From Acidobacteriota bacterium (GTDB lineage Bacteria; Acidobacteriota; Vicinamibacteria; Vicinamibacterales; UBA8438): DNA of 14,836 nt. Where the stretch lies: contig SXOW01000260.1 in NCBI GenBank assembly GCA_005778315.1, forward strand, positions 1 through 14,836, in the 5' to 3' direction. Below are positions 6,922-14,199 of the stretch, piece after piece (the first letter of the stretch is position 1; each line of letters begins with the position of its first letter). Position numbers and translations under genes: made by a program. The notes under the pieces were generated by a model. That model was not told the origin of the DNA. It was given only the letters and a program-made list of their open reading frames with translations, and ran no database searches.

Positions 6922-8271
6922 CTACAGCAGCATCGACGCCAGCGCCGCGTTCAGCAGGGTGGCAAGGAACCCACCGAGTAGGGCCAACGGTCCGAGTCGC
7001 GCCAGGTCGGCACGGCGCGTGGGGGCGAGAGCCCCGATGCCACCGAGCAAGACACCAACGGATCCGAAATTGGCAAAACCGGTCAGGGCGAACGTCGCAA
7101 CCATCAGGGTGTGCCCACTGACCGAGCCTAGGTAGACGTCGTTCAGCTTGATGAACGCGACAAACTCGTTCGTGGCCAGTTTTGTGCCCAGCAGATCGGC
7201 GACCGCCGGCAAGTCCTTCGACGCGATGCCAAGCAGGGCTGCCACCGGTGCGAAGAGCACCCCAAAAATCGCGGCCAGGCTGAGACCCGAGCTGAGCTGG
7301 CCAAGGCCGAAGTCGATCATCGCAACGAAGGCGAGAAACGCAATCAACATCGCCGCCACATTGATGGCCAGCCGGGTCCCGTCCGATGCGCCTGAGGCCA
7401 AGGCGTCGATCATGTTGACGTGCTCCCGTTCGACCACGATCCGGACGTCACCGACGGTGGCGGGCGTGTCAGTCTCGGGCAGCAGGATCTTGGCGAGATA
7501 CAGGCCGCACGGCGCCGCCATCACACTGGTCGCGAGCACCCCCACGGGGTCAGCGCCAAGGCTGATGTAGATGGCCATCACGGTGCCGGCAATGGTGGCC
7601 AACCCTCCGGTCATCAACGCCAGTAGCTCTGATTGGGTCATCCCGGCGATAAAGGGCCTGATGACGATGGGCGCTTCAGTGCCCCCCAGAAACACATTGG
7701 CCGCCGCCGACAGGCTTTCGGCGCCGCTGGTCCCCATCACGCGCGCCATGACGCGAGCCATCAGACGCACGACCACCTGCAGGACCCCCAGGTGATAGAG
7801 CACCGTGAACACCGACGACATGAAAATCAGGATCGGCAGCGAGGCGAACGCCAGCACCATCCCATTCGGGAACTGCTGCCCCATCAGCTCGGGGTCCGCC
7901 AGCACGCCGAAGACGAACCGCGAGCCGACGTTGGTGAACTCAAGAAAACGGGTCGCGGCGGACGCCACCGCCGCGAAGAACTGATAAACGGGGCGCACGC
8001 CGCCGACCTCAACTTTCAGGATCAGCACGGCGAGCCCGATCTGCAGGGCCAGTCCACTCAGCACGACGCGAGGGTTCACCGCACGAATGCGCGTAGAGGC
8101 GGCGCCGGCCACGGCCAGAAACGCCACGAGCCCGGCTGCGGCGCGCACGCGTGGGTCGAGCGCCTCTTGCCACCACCAGGCGGCGCCGCCAAGGACACCG
8201 GCGACGGCACCCAGTGCCAGGCGTATAGGCCAGTCGGGGGGTGCAACCGGTTCGCGCGCCGACGTGGTCAT
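6922..8271 (-). CDS. Concentrative nucleoside transporter (CNT/NupC family)
   Basis: A polytopic inner-membrane symporter of about 449 residues that imports nucleosides using an ion gradient. CNT landmarks are present: SAAANVFLGGTEAPIVIRPF (hairpin HP1 region), the gate region before LFAP, ATNEFVAF (HP2/TM region) and FALTGFANFGSVGVLLGG. By family comparison with VcCNT, the NEF glutamate and the N..S pair in FANFGS (N368/S371 equivalents) are kept, while the HP1 glutamine that contacts the base is glycine here (GGTE instead of GQTE). Two in-frame ATGs exist, 8286 and 8271. I prefer 8271 because a TATGAT hexamer (8287-8282) just upstream could be the -10 box; this is tentative. The stop is TAG. 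It is divergent from the HEAT gene and 138 bp upstream of mtnA. Confidence 0.93.
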   Translation of the reverse strand: MTTSAREPVAPPDWPIRLALGAVAGVLGGAAWWWQEALDPRVRAAAGLVAFLAVAGAASTRIRAVNPRVVLSGLALQIGLAVLILKVEVGGVRPVYQFFAAVASAATRFLEFTNVGSRFVFGVLADPELMGQQFPNGMVLAFASLPILIFMSSVFTVLYHLGVLQVVVRLMARVMARVMGTSGAESLSAAANVFLGGTEAPIVIRPFIAGMTQSELLALMTGGLATIAGTVMAIYISLGADPVGVLATSVMAAPCGLYLAKILLPETDTPATVGDVRIVVEREHVNMIDALASGASDGTRLAINVAAMLIAFLAFVAMIDFGLGQLSSGLSLAAIFGVLFAPVAALLGIASKDLPAVADLLGTKLATNEFVAFIKLNDVYLGSVSGHTLMVATFALTGFANFGSVGVLLGGIGALAPTRRADLARLGPLALLGGFLATLLNAALASMLL

Positions 8272-8357
8272 TGACGCGCCGATCATACGCGGATCGGACG
8301 ACGCGCGGTGGTCGGCGCGACCGACCGGCGGCTAGAATAGGAGCCGCGTGGTCGACT

Positions 8358-10604
8358 ATGCCTGACGCTCCGACCCAAGAGCCCCTCGATCCCGAAGCGG
8401 GCGCGCGTCTTATCGCGTTCGCCCGCGCCTGCGCCGCGTCGGTGCGGGCGCTCTCCCTGTATCCGGCCGCGCACCGCTCGGTGGACGCCGCGCTCGGCCG
8501 GTTGATGGAGTGCGCCCGGCTCGTCACCGCGGAGAAAGCCCTGCGGCTCACGGTGCTCCCAGCCACCCTGATGATCGACGGTCGAGCGCCTGCGACGACC
8601 GACCCGGCTGTGGCGGGACTGGCGGCCGCCCTCCACCGGCACCGGGTCGGCGGCATGACTGTGCGCGGCGCGGGCGAGGCCACGATGTGGCAGCGATTGT
8701 TGGGCCTCATCGGCCGCCCGGTGGATGAGATACGCGAGGCCGGTGGCCTCGGACACCTGTGGAGCGACTCCGGTGGCATGGCCACGGCGGAGTATCTCCA
8801 GTGTGTGGAACTGCGCGAAGTCGACTACGAACGTCTCCTGAGCCGCCAGTCGCTGGGGGACGCGCTGACTCTGGAGGAAATCTTTGGTTGCCTCGAGCCC
8901 GCCGACCCGGAGGCGATGGGTCCCGCGGCCCAGGCCCTGCTGGCCGAGATCGTGTGTGACGCCGACAAACTCGCATTGTTCGGAGTCAGGTTGGCCGAGC
9001 GCTGCGCGGACCGCATCTCGCACGCCGAGGCGCTGTCGCACCTCTTCCGCCAGGCCACGGAACGTGTCGGTAAGGGTCAGGCCGGTGCGGAAGCGAACGC
9101 CGTGGGCAACCTCGCGACGCTCATGGCCAGCCTCGACGCCCCCACGTTGGCACAACTGCTGCGTCATCGCCACGACGACACCGCGATAGGCCGTGGCGTG
9201 AACACCATCGCAGAACGGGTCGAACCGGAGCAGATTGTCAGTTTTGTCTCGAAGTCGATCGTGTCAGACCAGGGGGCCTCGCAACGGCTGGCTGAAGCGT
9301 TGCAGGCCCTGGTTCCGGACATAGACGAGCGGCGCAAACTGGTGTCCCTGGCCGGTAACAACCTCGCCGTATCACCGTTTGGACAGGACGACGAGTTCCC
9401 CAAGCTGTGGGCGCGGGCTGAATCGCTCCTGACGTCGTATTCCGACCAGGAGTATGTCAGCGCGGAGTACGCCCACGAGTTGGCATCGGTCCGGACGCAA
9501 GCCATCCAGGTGGAGCACGCCAGCGACGACCCGCCAGAGCGTATTGCCTCCTGGCTCTCGACCGTCGACGATCCGGCGCTCCGGTCGCTCGATAGTCAAC
9601 TGCTCCTGGACCTGCTGACCCTGGAGACCGACGCACACCGATGGCGCGAGGTCGCCGACACGGTGTGCGCACATGTCGACGCATTGGCGCTCGTCGGCGA
9701 CCTCGACTGGGCACGCCGGTTTGTCGAAACCCTGGCGGCAACGCGCGGGCATCGGCTGGCGTCGCGCCCGCCGAACTCGATCGCCCACTTTGCCGCGGAG
9801 GCCTGCGACCGACTCACCACCGGGTCCATGCTCGGACACGCCTTGGCGCGGCTCGGAGATGACGGTGACAAGGCCGCCGCTCACATCGCGCCGATCTGCG
9901 ACGCGCTGGGACCCGCGACGGTCACCCCGCTCGCCGCCGCCCTGACGGCCAACCCAGACGCCCGCGTCCGACGAACCGTGCAAGAGATCCTCCTCGGTTT
10001 CGGGGCCGACGGCCGTGCGGCGGTCCGACAACTGCTGAACGCTCCGGAGTGGGAAGCCCGGCAGACCGCAGCCTTCCTGCTGCGAGAATTTAGCGCCGGG
10101 GACGGGCTCGACGACCTGAAACAGCTGTTGAACGATTCAGAGCCTCGGGTGCAACGGGAGGCCATCCGGGCCATGATCCTGGCGGGCGATGGACGCGCGT
10201 ACGAGGTCCTGGTGTCTGTGCTCAATGAAGCGGACGCGGGACACCGCGCCACCCTGGCGGAACAACTGACGGCCCAGCGTGATCCCCGAGCGGTCTCACT
10301 GTGTCGCTACCTCCTGACTCATCTCAGCCACCGGACGCACCCCACGGTCCAGATCGCAGCCATCCAGACCCTCGGGGCGGTAGGGACCGAAGGAGCGGTG
10401 GAGCCGCTGCGTGGGGCCTTGTACGACGGCGTCCGGTGGTCACCTCTTCGCACGCGCACCGTCCGCCAGGCGGCCGCGCAGGCGCTCCGACGGACCCGAC
10501 TACGGTCTGCGGCGCAGGTGCTGCGGGAGGCGGCCGACCACGGGTCCTGGGGCGTGCGAGCCGCGGCGCGGGCGGAAGTCGCGCACCTTGAGAGCCGAGC
10601 ATGA
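8358..10604 (+). CDS. HEAT-repeat protein with N-terminal module shared with the adjacent HD-GYP protein
   Basis: A 748-residue, probably cytoplasmic, helical protein with no signal peptide or membrane segment. Residues about 15-120 form a module with ASVRALSLYPAAH, then a beta-like LRLTVLPATLMIDGR and an IT-V-like GGMTVRGAGEA stretch, which aligns along its length with residues 10-115 of the next gene. The middle (about 130-515) is helical and not assigned to any family I recognise. Residues about 515-748 contain degenerate HEAT repeats, for example NDSEPRVQREAIRAMILAGD and HPTVQIAAIQTLGAVGTEGA, which usually build protein-binding solenoids. The ATG at 8358 is the first sensible start; AGGAG at 8339-8343 is 14 nt away, longer than ideal. 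Its TGA overlaps the HD-GYP start by 4 bp (ATGA), so the two are co-translated. A scaffold or sensor for the HD-GYP enzyme is inference. Confidence 0.88.
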   Translation: MPDAPTQEPLDPEAGARLIAFARACAASVRALSLYPAAHRSVDAALGRLMECARLVTAEKALRLTVLPATLMIDGRAPATTDPAVAGLAAALHRHRVGGMTVRGAGEATMWQRLLGLIGRPVDEIREAGGLGHLWSDSGGMATAEYLQCVELREVDYERLLSRQSLGDALTLEEIFGCLEPADPEAMGPAAQALLAEIVCDADKLALFGVRLAERCADRISHAEALSHLFRQATERVGKGQAGAEANAVGNLATLMASLDAPTLAQLLRHRHDDTAIGRGVNTIAERVEPEQIVSFVSKSIVSDQGASQRLAEALQALVPDIDERRKLVSLAGNNLAVSPFGQDDEFPKLWARAESLLTSYSDQEYVSAEYAHELASVRTQAIQVEHASDDPPERIASWLSTVDDPALRSLDSQLLLDLLTLETDAHRWREVADTVCAHVDALALVGDLDWARRFVETLAATRGHRLASRPPNSIAHFAAEACDRLTTGSMLGHALARLGDDGDKAAAHIAPICDALGPATVTPLAAALTANPDARVRRTVQEILLGFGADGRAAVRQLLNAPEWEARQTAAFLLREFSAGDGLDDLKQLLNDSEPRVQREAIRAMILAGDGRAYEVLVSVLNEADAGHRATLAEQLTAQRDPRAVSLCRYLLTHLSHRTHPTVQIAAIQTLGAVGTEGAVEPLRGALYDGVRWSPLRTRTVRQAAAQALRRTRLRSAAQVLREAADHGSWGVRAAARAEVAHLESRA

Positions 10605-11962
10605 GCGATCGGCACGAGACGTCATCGTACGAGAACCTGGCGCGTCGGTTTGCCGCCGCGGTGCGTAGCCTCCAGCTCTACGCCGCGGACCACCCGCTCC
10701 AGCGCCAGAACCTGGTGCACCTGGCCGATATCCTCGCCGTGATTCACACGACACGCCCTTCCATCGCGCTGGGCGTCGTGGGCGGGCAACTCGTGGTCGC
10801 CGATACGCCGCTCTCCCGCGGCACCGGCGCCCTGGCTGAACTGCTTGGACGCCTGACGGCATCCGGTATCGACCGCATCACGGTCAGCCAGGGCGTCACT
10901 GACACCGAACTCTCGACGTTCGTGGCGTGGGTCGCCGGCCTGACCCAACAGCAGTCAGCGGAGTCAGCCGCCGCACCCACGCTGCGCCACATCACGGTCG
11001 GACGGATCGGGAGGGAGACGGAGCAGAGCGGTATCGCCCAGGACATGGCCGCGATGAAGCGGCTCTATGACAATGCCACAGTCTCCGCGGAGGGCATCTT
11101 CGAGAGCGCCCGGACCGAGGGCCGCCCCGAACTGAGTCTGGCCCGTGGAGCGATCGAAGGACTCGCGGAGGCGATTGCCCAGAACCGTACGGCCCTCATC
11201 GCGCTGACTGCCATGAAGGGCTACGACAACTACACGTTCACGCACATGGTGAACGTATCCATTCTGGCCATGGCGCAGGCCGAAGCGCTGGGCATCAAGC
11301 GTCAGACGCTCCGGGAATTCGGCCTGTCGGCGCTCATGCATGACATCGGCAAGGTCCGCACCCCACTCGAGATTCTCCAGAAGTCAGGACCACTGACAGA
11401 ACAAGAATTCGTGATCATGAAGCGGCACGTCGTAGACGGCGCGGAGATTCTCCGGCTCACGCCGGGGATGCCGATCATGGCGCCCAGCGTCGCGTTCGAG
11501 CATCATCTGCGGGTCGACGGGACGGGGTATCCGGATGTGCGCCGCCCCTCGCTCAACCTGGCCACGATGCTGACGGGGATTGCCGATGTCTACGACGCTC
11601 TGCGGTCACACCGCGCGTATCAGGAGGCGTTCCCAAGCGACCGCATCCTGGCGGTCATGAAACGCAATGACGGGACACAGTTCGACCAACATCTGGTCCG
11701 ACGGTTCGTCCAGCTCATCGGCATTTATCCGCCCGGAACCGTGGTACGACTGAGCACCAACGAAATCGCCATCGTGCTGCAGGTCCATGCGCCTGACCCT
11801 CATCGGCCTCGTGTCCGCATCCTGCGAGACGGCCACGGCCATCGCGTGCCGTCCGAACCGACCCGCCACCTGTGGGAAACGCGTGACGGCGAGGAGGATG
11901 TGCACGTCGCGGAGCCGCTCGACGCCGCGGCCCACGGCATAGATCCACTCGAGTATCTCTAG
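10601..11962 (+). CDS. HD-GYP domain protein, predicted cyclic-di-GMP phosphodiesterase
   Basis: A 453-residue soluble protein. The N-terminal module (about 10-115, AAVRSLQLYAADH to VAGLT) resembles that of the upstream HEAT protein. A helical linker leads to an HD-GYP domain (about 195-375) with all hallmark residues: H215, H247-D248 in MHDIGK, K251, H276, H301-H302, G309-Y310-P311 in HHLRVDGTGYP, and D329 in GIADVYDAL. A short beta-rich C-terminal tail follows. The family hydrolyses c-di-GMP (and in some members cGAMP) to pGpG or GMP; since metal ligands and GYP are intact, an active enzyme is expected. No receiver domain, PAS domain or membrane helix is present, so any input probably comes through the N-terminal module or the HEAT partner. 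The ATG lies in the ATGA overlap. The stop is TAG. Confidence 0.93.
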   Translation: MSDRHETSSYENLARRFAAAVRSLQLYAADHPLQRQNLVHLADILAVIHTTRPSIALGVVGGQLVVADTPLSRGTGALAELLGRLTASGIDRITVSQGVTDTELSTFVAWVAGLTQQQSAESAAAPTLRHITVGRIGRETEQSGIAQDMAAMKRLYDNATVSAEGIFESARTEGRPELSLARGAIEGLAEAIAQNRTALIALTAMKGYDNYTFTHMVNVSILAMAQAEALGIKRQTLREFGLSALMHDIGKVRTPLEILQKSGPLTEQEFVIMKRHVVDGAEILRLTPGMPIMAPSVAFEHHLRVDGTGYPDVRRPSLNLATMLTGIADVYDALRSHRAYQEAFPSDRILAVMKRNDGTQFDQHLVRRFVQLIGIYPPGTVVRLSTNEIAIVLQVHAPDPHRPRVRILRDGHGHRVPSEPTRHLWETRDGEEDVHVAEPLDAAAHGIDPLEYL

Positions 11963-12091
11963 TGCCAGCGGTCTCCGATCTGTCGCCGCACCCCAGGCGT
12001 GGGGCACGTTCCGGTTGTTGTTCAATTCCGTGTTCTACGGACCTGCCGTCGCCGTCAGGCCGAGCGGGGAGTACACCTCGCAGGACGGACC

Positions 12092-12559
12092 ATGACCATG
12101 GAGATCAATGACGCCGACCTTGCGTTGATTCTGGCCTGCGGCGTCATGGCCATAGCCCTGGTCCGGTTGTCCGTGACGGCGTCTCGCGCCGACCCGTCGG
12201 CCCCGGACCGGCTGGTAGCCGAGCTACGACTGGCGCAATTCGCGGCGCTCATGCTGGTGCTGACAGCCGGTGTCTATATCGGGTTCGCCCTCGCGCATGG
12301 ATCGAGCCCAGGGAGCGGGCTCGACGTGGCACTCGCCGTGGGGTTCCTCGTGCTCGCCGCCGTCGCGGTCACGCTGGAACCGGGCCACGCCCTGACAATG
12401 CTCGCACTTGGTTTTGCCGGGCACGCGGTGGTCGACCTGTTGCATGGGGCGGGTTCACTCCCGTCCGACGCGCTACCAAGCTGGTACGCGACCGCGTGCG
12501 CGATATACGACGTCGGCATCGCGGGGGTATGCTACTTGCCGATGGTGCGCCGACCGTAG
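12092..12559 (+). CDS. Small integral membrane protein (DUF6010-like, tentative)
   Basis: About 155 residues, four to five hydrophobic segments (roughly 9-28, 46-69, 78-95, 99-117 and 133-150). The C-terminal half carries polar residues inside or next to helices: H99, H111, D115 and H118 in GHAVVDLLHG, then LPSWYATACAIYD with W131 and D140. That H-xxx-D-xx-H followed by WYA-x-CA-xYD pattern recalls the DUF6010 group of uncharacterised membrane proteins; I make this link from memory and with moderate confidence. The ATG at 12092 has AGGA at 12082-12085 in good position; a second ATG at 12098 is possible. The frame extends back to 11999 but the added residues are Arg-rich and non-membrane. The stop is TAG. 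It is 130 bp from hd-gyp and about 100 bp before the DinB gene. Function unknown. Confidence 0.75.
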   Translation: MTMEINDADLALILACGVMAIALVRLSVTASRADPSAPDRLVAELRLAQFAALMLVLTAGVYIGFALAHGSSPGSGLDVALAVGFLVLAAVAVTLEPGHALTMLALGFAGHAVVDLLHGAGSLPSDALPSWYATACAIYDVGIAGVCYLPMVRRP

Positions 12560-12648
12560 GCTGCGTCACTGGCCTGCCTCCCGGGGCCTGGCCGACACCG
12601 GAAACGGGCTCGCCACCGCGACCGGTGAGTCCCGCGACACCACGTGGA

Positions 12649-12654
12649 AGAGGA
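12649..12654 (+). promoter_or_regulatory. Ribosome binding site that fixes the DinB start
   Basis: AGAGGA lies 7 nt before the ATG at 12662, one of the best Shine-Dalgarno sequences in the window. It argues against the in-frame GTG at 12644, which would place this motif inside the coding region. Confidence 0.75.
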
Positions 12655-12661
12655 CACCACC

Positions 12662-13165
12662 ATGACGGACGCCGCCAACACACACCTCCTTGAAATCGCC
12701 CGCGCCCGGATGGTCGTGCATCAGGCGGGACAGGTCCGTGCCTGTCTGGAGGCGCTGAACGACGGACAAATCTGGTGGCGGGCCAACGAGGGGTCAAACA
12801 CTATCGGCAACCTCGTCCTGCATATCAGTGGAGCGACCCGGTGGTTCATCGGCCACGGGGTCGGCGAGACCGGCTACGTCAGAAATCGTGAGACCGAATT
12901 CTCCGAGCCTGGACCGATACCCAAGGAGGCCCTCCTGGCGCACCTGGATTTCGCCATCTCAGAAGCGGATCGGGTGCTATCCAGCTTCGACCCCAGCCGA
13001 GCGGACGAGACGACGGATCGGACCGGAACCGCCATCACCTATGGCGAACTGATCCTCAACCATGTGCTCCATTTCACGGCCCACGCCGGACAAATCGTCT
13101 TCGCCACGAAGCTCATCCAGCGGGGTCTGATCGACGAATTGTGGAAATCGACCCCCAAGTGCTAG
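12662..13165 (+). CDS. DinB-family putative metal-dependent protein
   Basis: A 167-residue four-helix-bundle protein of the DinB/YfiT superfamily. The expected metal-binding histidine triad is visible: H54 in GNLVLHISGATRWF, and H137 plus H141 in the H-xxx-H of LHFTAHAGQI near the C-terminus. The opening with QVRACLEALNDGQIWWR and the late KLIQRG are also typical. Members act as metal-dependent hydrolases or thiol-dependent transferases, or have no known role; the name derives from DNA-damage induction in Bacillus and does not establish a repair function here. Start set by the ribosome binding site at 12649-12654. The stop is TAG, and the alkyltransferase homologue follows after 18 bp, suggesting co-transcription. 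Confidence 0.9.
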   Translation: MTDAANTHLLEIARARMVVHQAGQVRACLEALNDGQIWWRANEGSNTIGNLVLHISGATRWFIGHGVGETGYVRNRETEFSEPGPIPKEALLAHLDFAISEADRVLSSFDPSRADETTDRTGTAITYGELILNHVLHFTAHAGQIVFATKLIQRGLIDELWKSTPKC

Positions 13166-13183
13166 ACGTCCGGCCGAGGTCTC

Positions 13184-13555
13184 GTGCCTAGCGCCGGAGT
13201 CCAACGGACCGCTCCGGCGACACCTCGCGCCAGTACGTTCGAAACGCGTGTACTCCACGTCGTACGCCGGATTCCGGCTGGGCGGGTCGCCACCTATGGT
13301 GATGTGGCCGCGATGGCGGGACGCCCCCGCGCCTGGCGCGCCGTGGGCACCATCATGCGAACCTGTCGGTCGCCCAGCGTGCCCTGCCATCGCGTCGTCG
13401 GATCCGGCGGCCGTCTTGGCGGCTACAGCGACCCCATCCTGAAGCGCCGACTCTTGCAGGACGAGGGCGTCATCGTGGGCCCAGGCACCATACGCGGGTT
13501 CGCCGCCGTTCGCTGGATGCCCCGTGACGAATGCAGCGACAAGCCCAGTGACTGA
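13184..13555 (+). CDS. Single-domain MGMT/Ogt-like DNA alkyltransferase homologue
   Basis: A 123-residue protein corresponding to only the DNA-binding, active-site domain of O6-methylguanine-DNA methyltransferases. Features in order: FETRVLHVVRRIPAGRVATYGDVAA (winged-helix start, with Y38), the arginine finger R52 in AWRAVGTIM, the acceptor cysteine C68 in VPCHRVV, and GGRLGGY then KRRLLQDEGV. The N-terminal Ada/Ogt domain is missing, as in alkyltransferase-like (ATL) proteins; however ATLs typically have tryptophan or another residue in place of cysteine, and here PCHR is intact. It may therefore be a true suicide methyltransferase of minimal size or a damage-recognition protein that kept Cys. 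The GTG at 13184 is preceded by GAGG (13176-13179) at suitable spacing. The TGA stop is at 13553-13555. It is 18 bp after the DinB gene. Confidence 0.9.
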   Translation: MPSAGVQRTAPATPRASTFETRVLHVVRRIPAGRVATYGDVAAMAGRPRAWRAVGTIMRTCRSPSVPCHRVVGSGGRLGGYSDPILKRRLLQDEGVIVGPGTIRGFAAVRWMPRDECSDKPSD

Positions 13556-13587
13556 CGCCAGTCGATTTCTATCGTTCTGCGCGGTTC

Positions 13588-13596
13588 TGATATGAT
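13588..13596 (+). promoter_or_regulatory. Extended -10 promoter for the small secreted protein gene
   Basis: TGA-TATGAT is an extended -10 element (TGn followed by a one-mismatch TATAAT) in the only AT-richer patch of the 101-bp gap. A convincing -35 is absent, as allowed for extended -10 promoters. Transcription would start near 13603, giving a leader of about 54 nt before the ATG at 13657. Confidence 0.55.
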
Positions 13597-13656
13597 GGCC
13601 GCGGCTAGGGCCCACGCTGTTCCCAGCAGCCTGTTGGCCCGACGCGGGAGGAACGC

Positions 13657-14124
13657 ATGAAGCGACAGCACTCTACGAGTCTCATCCTGGCATCCGCCGT
13701 CCTCGGCTTGACCGTCGGCGGTCCAGTCGATGTGGCTCGGGCACAAACAGCTCCGGCCAGTGTCGATGTACCGGCCGGTGAGGTCTCGCTGGGATCGGTG
13801 GAATTGCCGCGACGCGTGATGGCCAACGGCCAGACGTTGGCCTCGGGCACCTACGACGTGCGGGTCACGGGTGATTCGGCCGCCCCGGAAGCGCCGGGAC
13901 AACTACCCGTACTGGAGCGCTGGGTCGAGTTTCGCCAGGGCGAAGAGGTGCGCGGCCGTGAGGTCGTCAGCATCGTGCCGCAGAGCGAGATTGGGGATGT
14001 AGCGAAGACCGCACCGCCGGCAAGCGGCACGTCGCGGGTTGAGCTACTCCGGGGGGACGACTACCTGCGCGTGTGGTCGAACCAGAACAACACCCACTAC
14101 ATCATCCATTTGGTCGTCGGCTAA
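13657..14124 (+). CDS. Small secreted or periplasmic protein of unknown function
   Basis: A 155-residue protein with a clear Sec signal peptide: MKRQ, a hydrophobic core (SLILASAVLGLTVGG) and an AxA-type cleavage site VARA-QT around residue 29. The mature part of about 126 residues is beta-rich, with LPRRVMANGQTLASGTYDVR, then ERWVEF and GREVVSIVP, and ends in DDYLRVWSNQNNTHYIIHLV. The ANGQ-LxxGTYxVRVT / WVEFxxG / GREVxS pattern recalls small exported proteins common in Acidobacteriota genomes; no activity is known to me. No cysteines or lipobox are present, so it should be soluble. It has its own promoter (13588-13596) and a strong GGAGG five nt before the ATG, consistent with a well-expressed monocistronic gene. 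The stop is TAA. It is convergent with the RNase gene. Confidence 0.88.
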   Translation: MKRQHSTSLILASAVLGLTVGGPVDVARAQTAPASVDVPAGEVSLGSVELPRRVMANGQTLASGTYDVRVTGDSAAPEAPGQLPVLERWVEFRQGEEVRGREVVSIVPQSEIGDVAKTAPPASGTSRVELLRGDDYLRVWSNQNNTHYIIHLVVG

Positions 14125-14146
14125 CCGCCGAACGTCGTCGCTCGTT

Positions 14147-14193
14147 CGGCCGGTCACCACGGGGCCTGCGTGGCCCAGACGGTCGGCCGGCCG
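14147..14193. terminator. Possible bidirectional hairpin between convergent genes
   Basis: In the 75-bp gap between the converging genes an outer stem CGGCCGG (14147-14153) pairs with CCGGCCG (14187-14193), enclosing an inner stem CCACG (14157-14161) with CGTGG (14169-14173). Placement suits a shared terminator, but there is no clear T-run on either strand and GC-rich pairing is easy by chance. Confidence 0.35.
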
Positions 14194-14199
14194 GGTTTC

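Noticed and set aside
8333..8343. TAGAAT as -10 box for the HEAT gene
   Set aside because: The AGGAG at 8339-8343 would then lie upstream of the transcription start, so the two elements cannot both work. Neither has a convincing partner (-35 box or normal spacing).
11991..12004. CCCCA-GGCG-TGGGG hairpin after the HD-GYP gene as terminator
   Set aside because: Only five base pairs and no T-run follows; too easily found by chance in this base composition.
11999..12091. Longer start for the small membrane protein at 11999
   Set aside because: The added 31 residues are Arg-rich, non-membrane and lack a ribosome binding site, whereas the ATG at 12092 has one.
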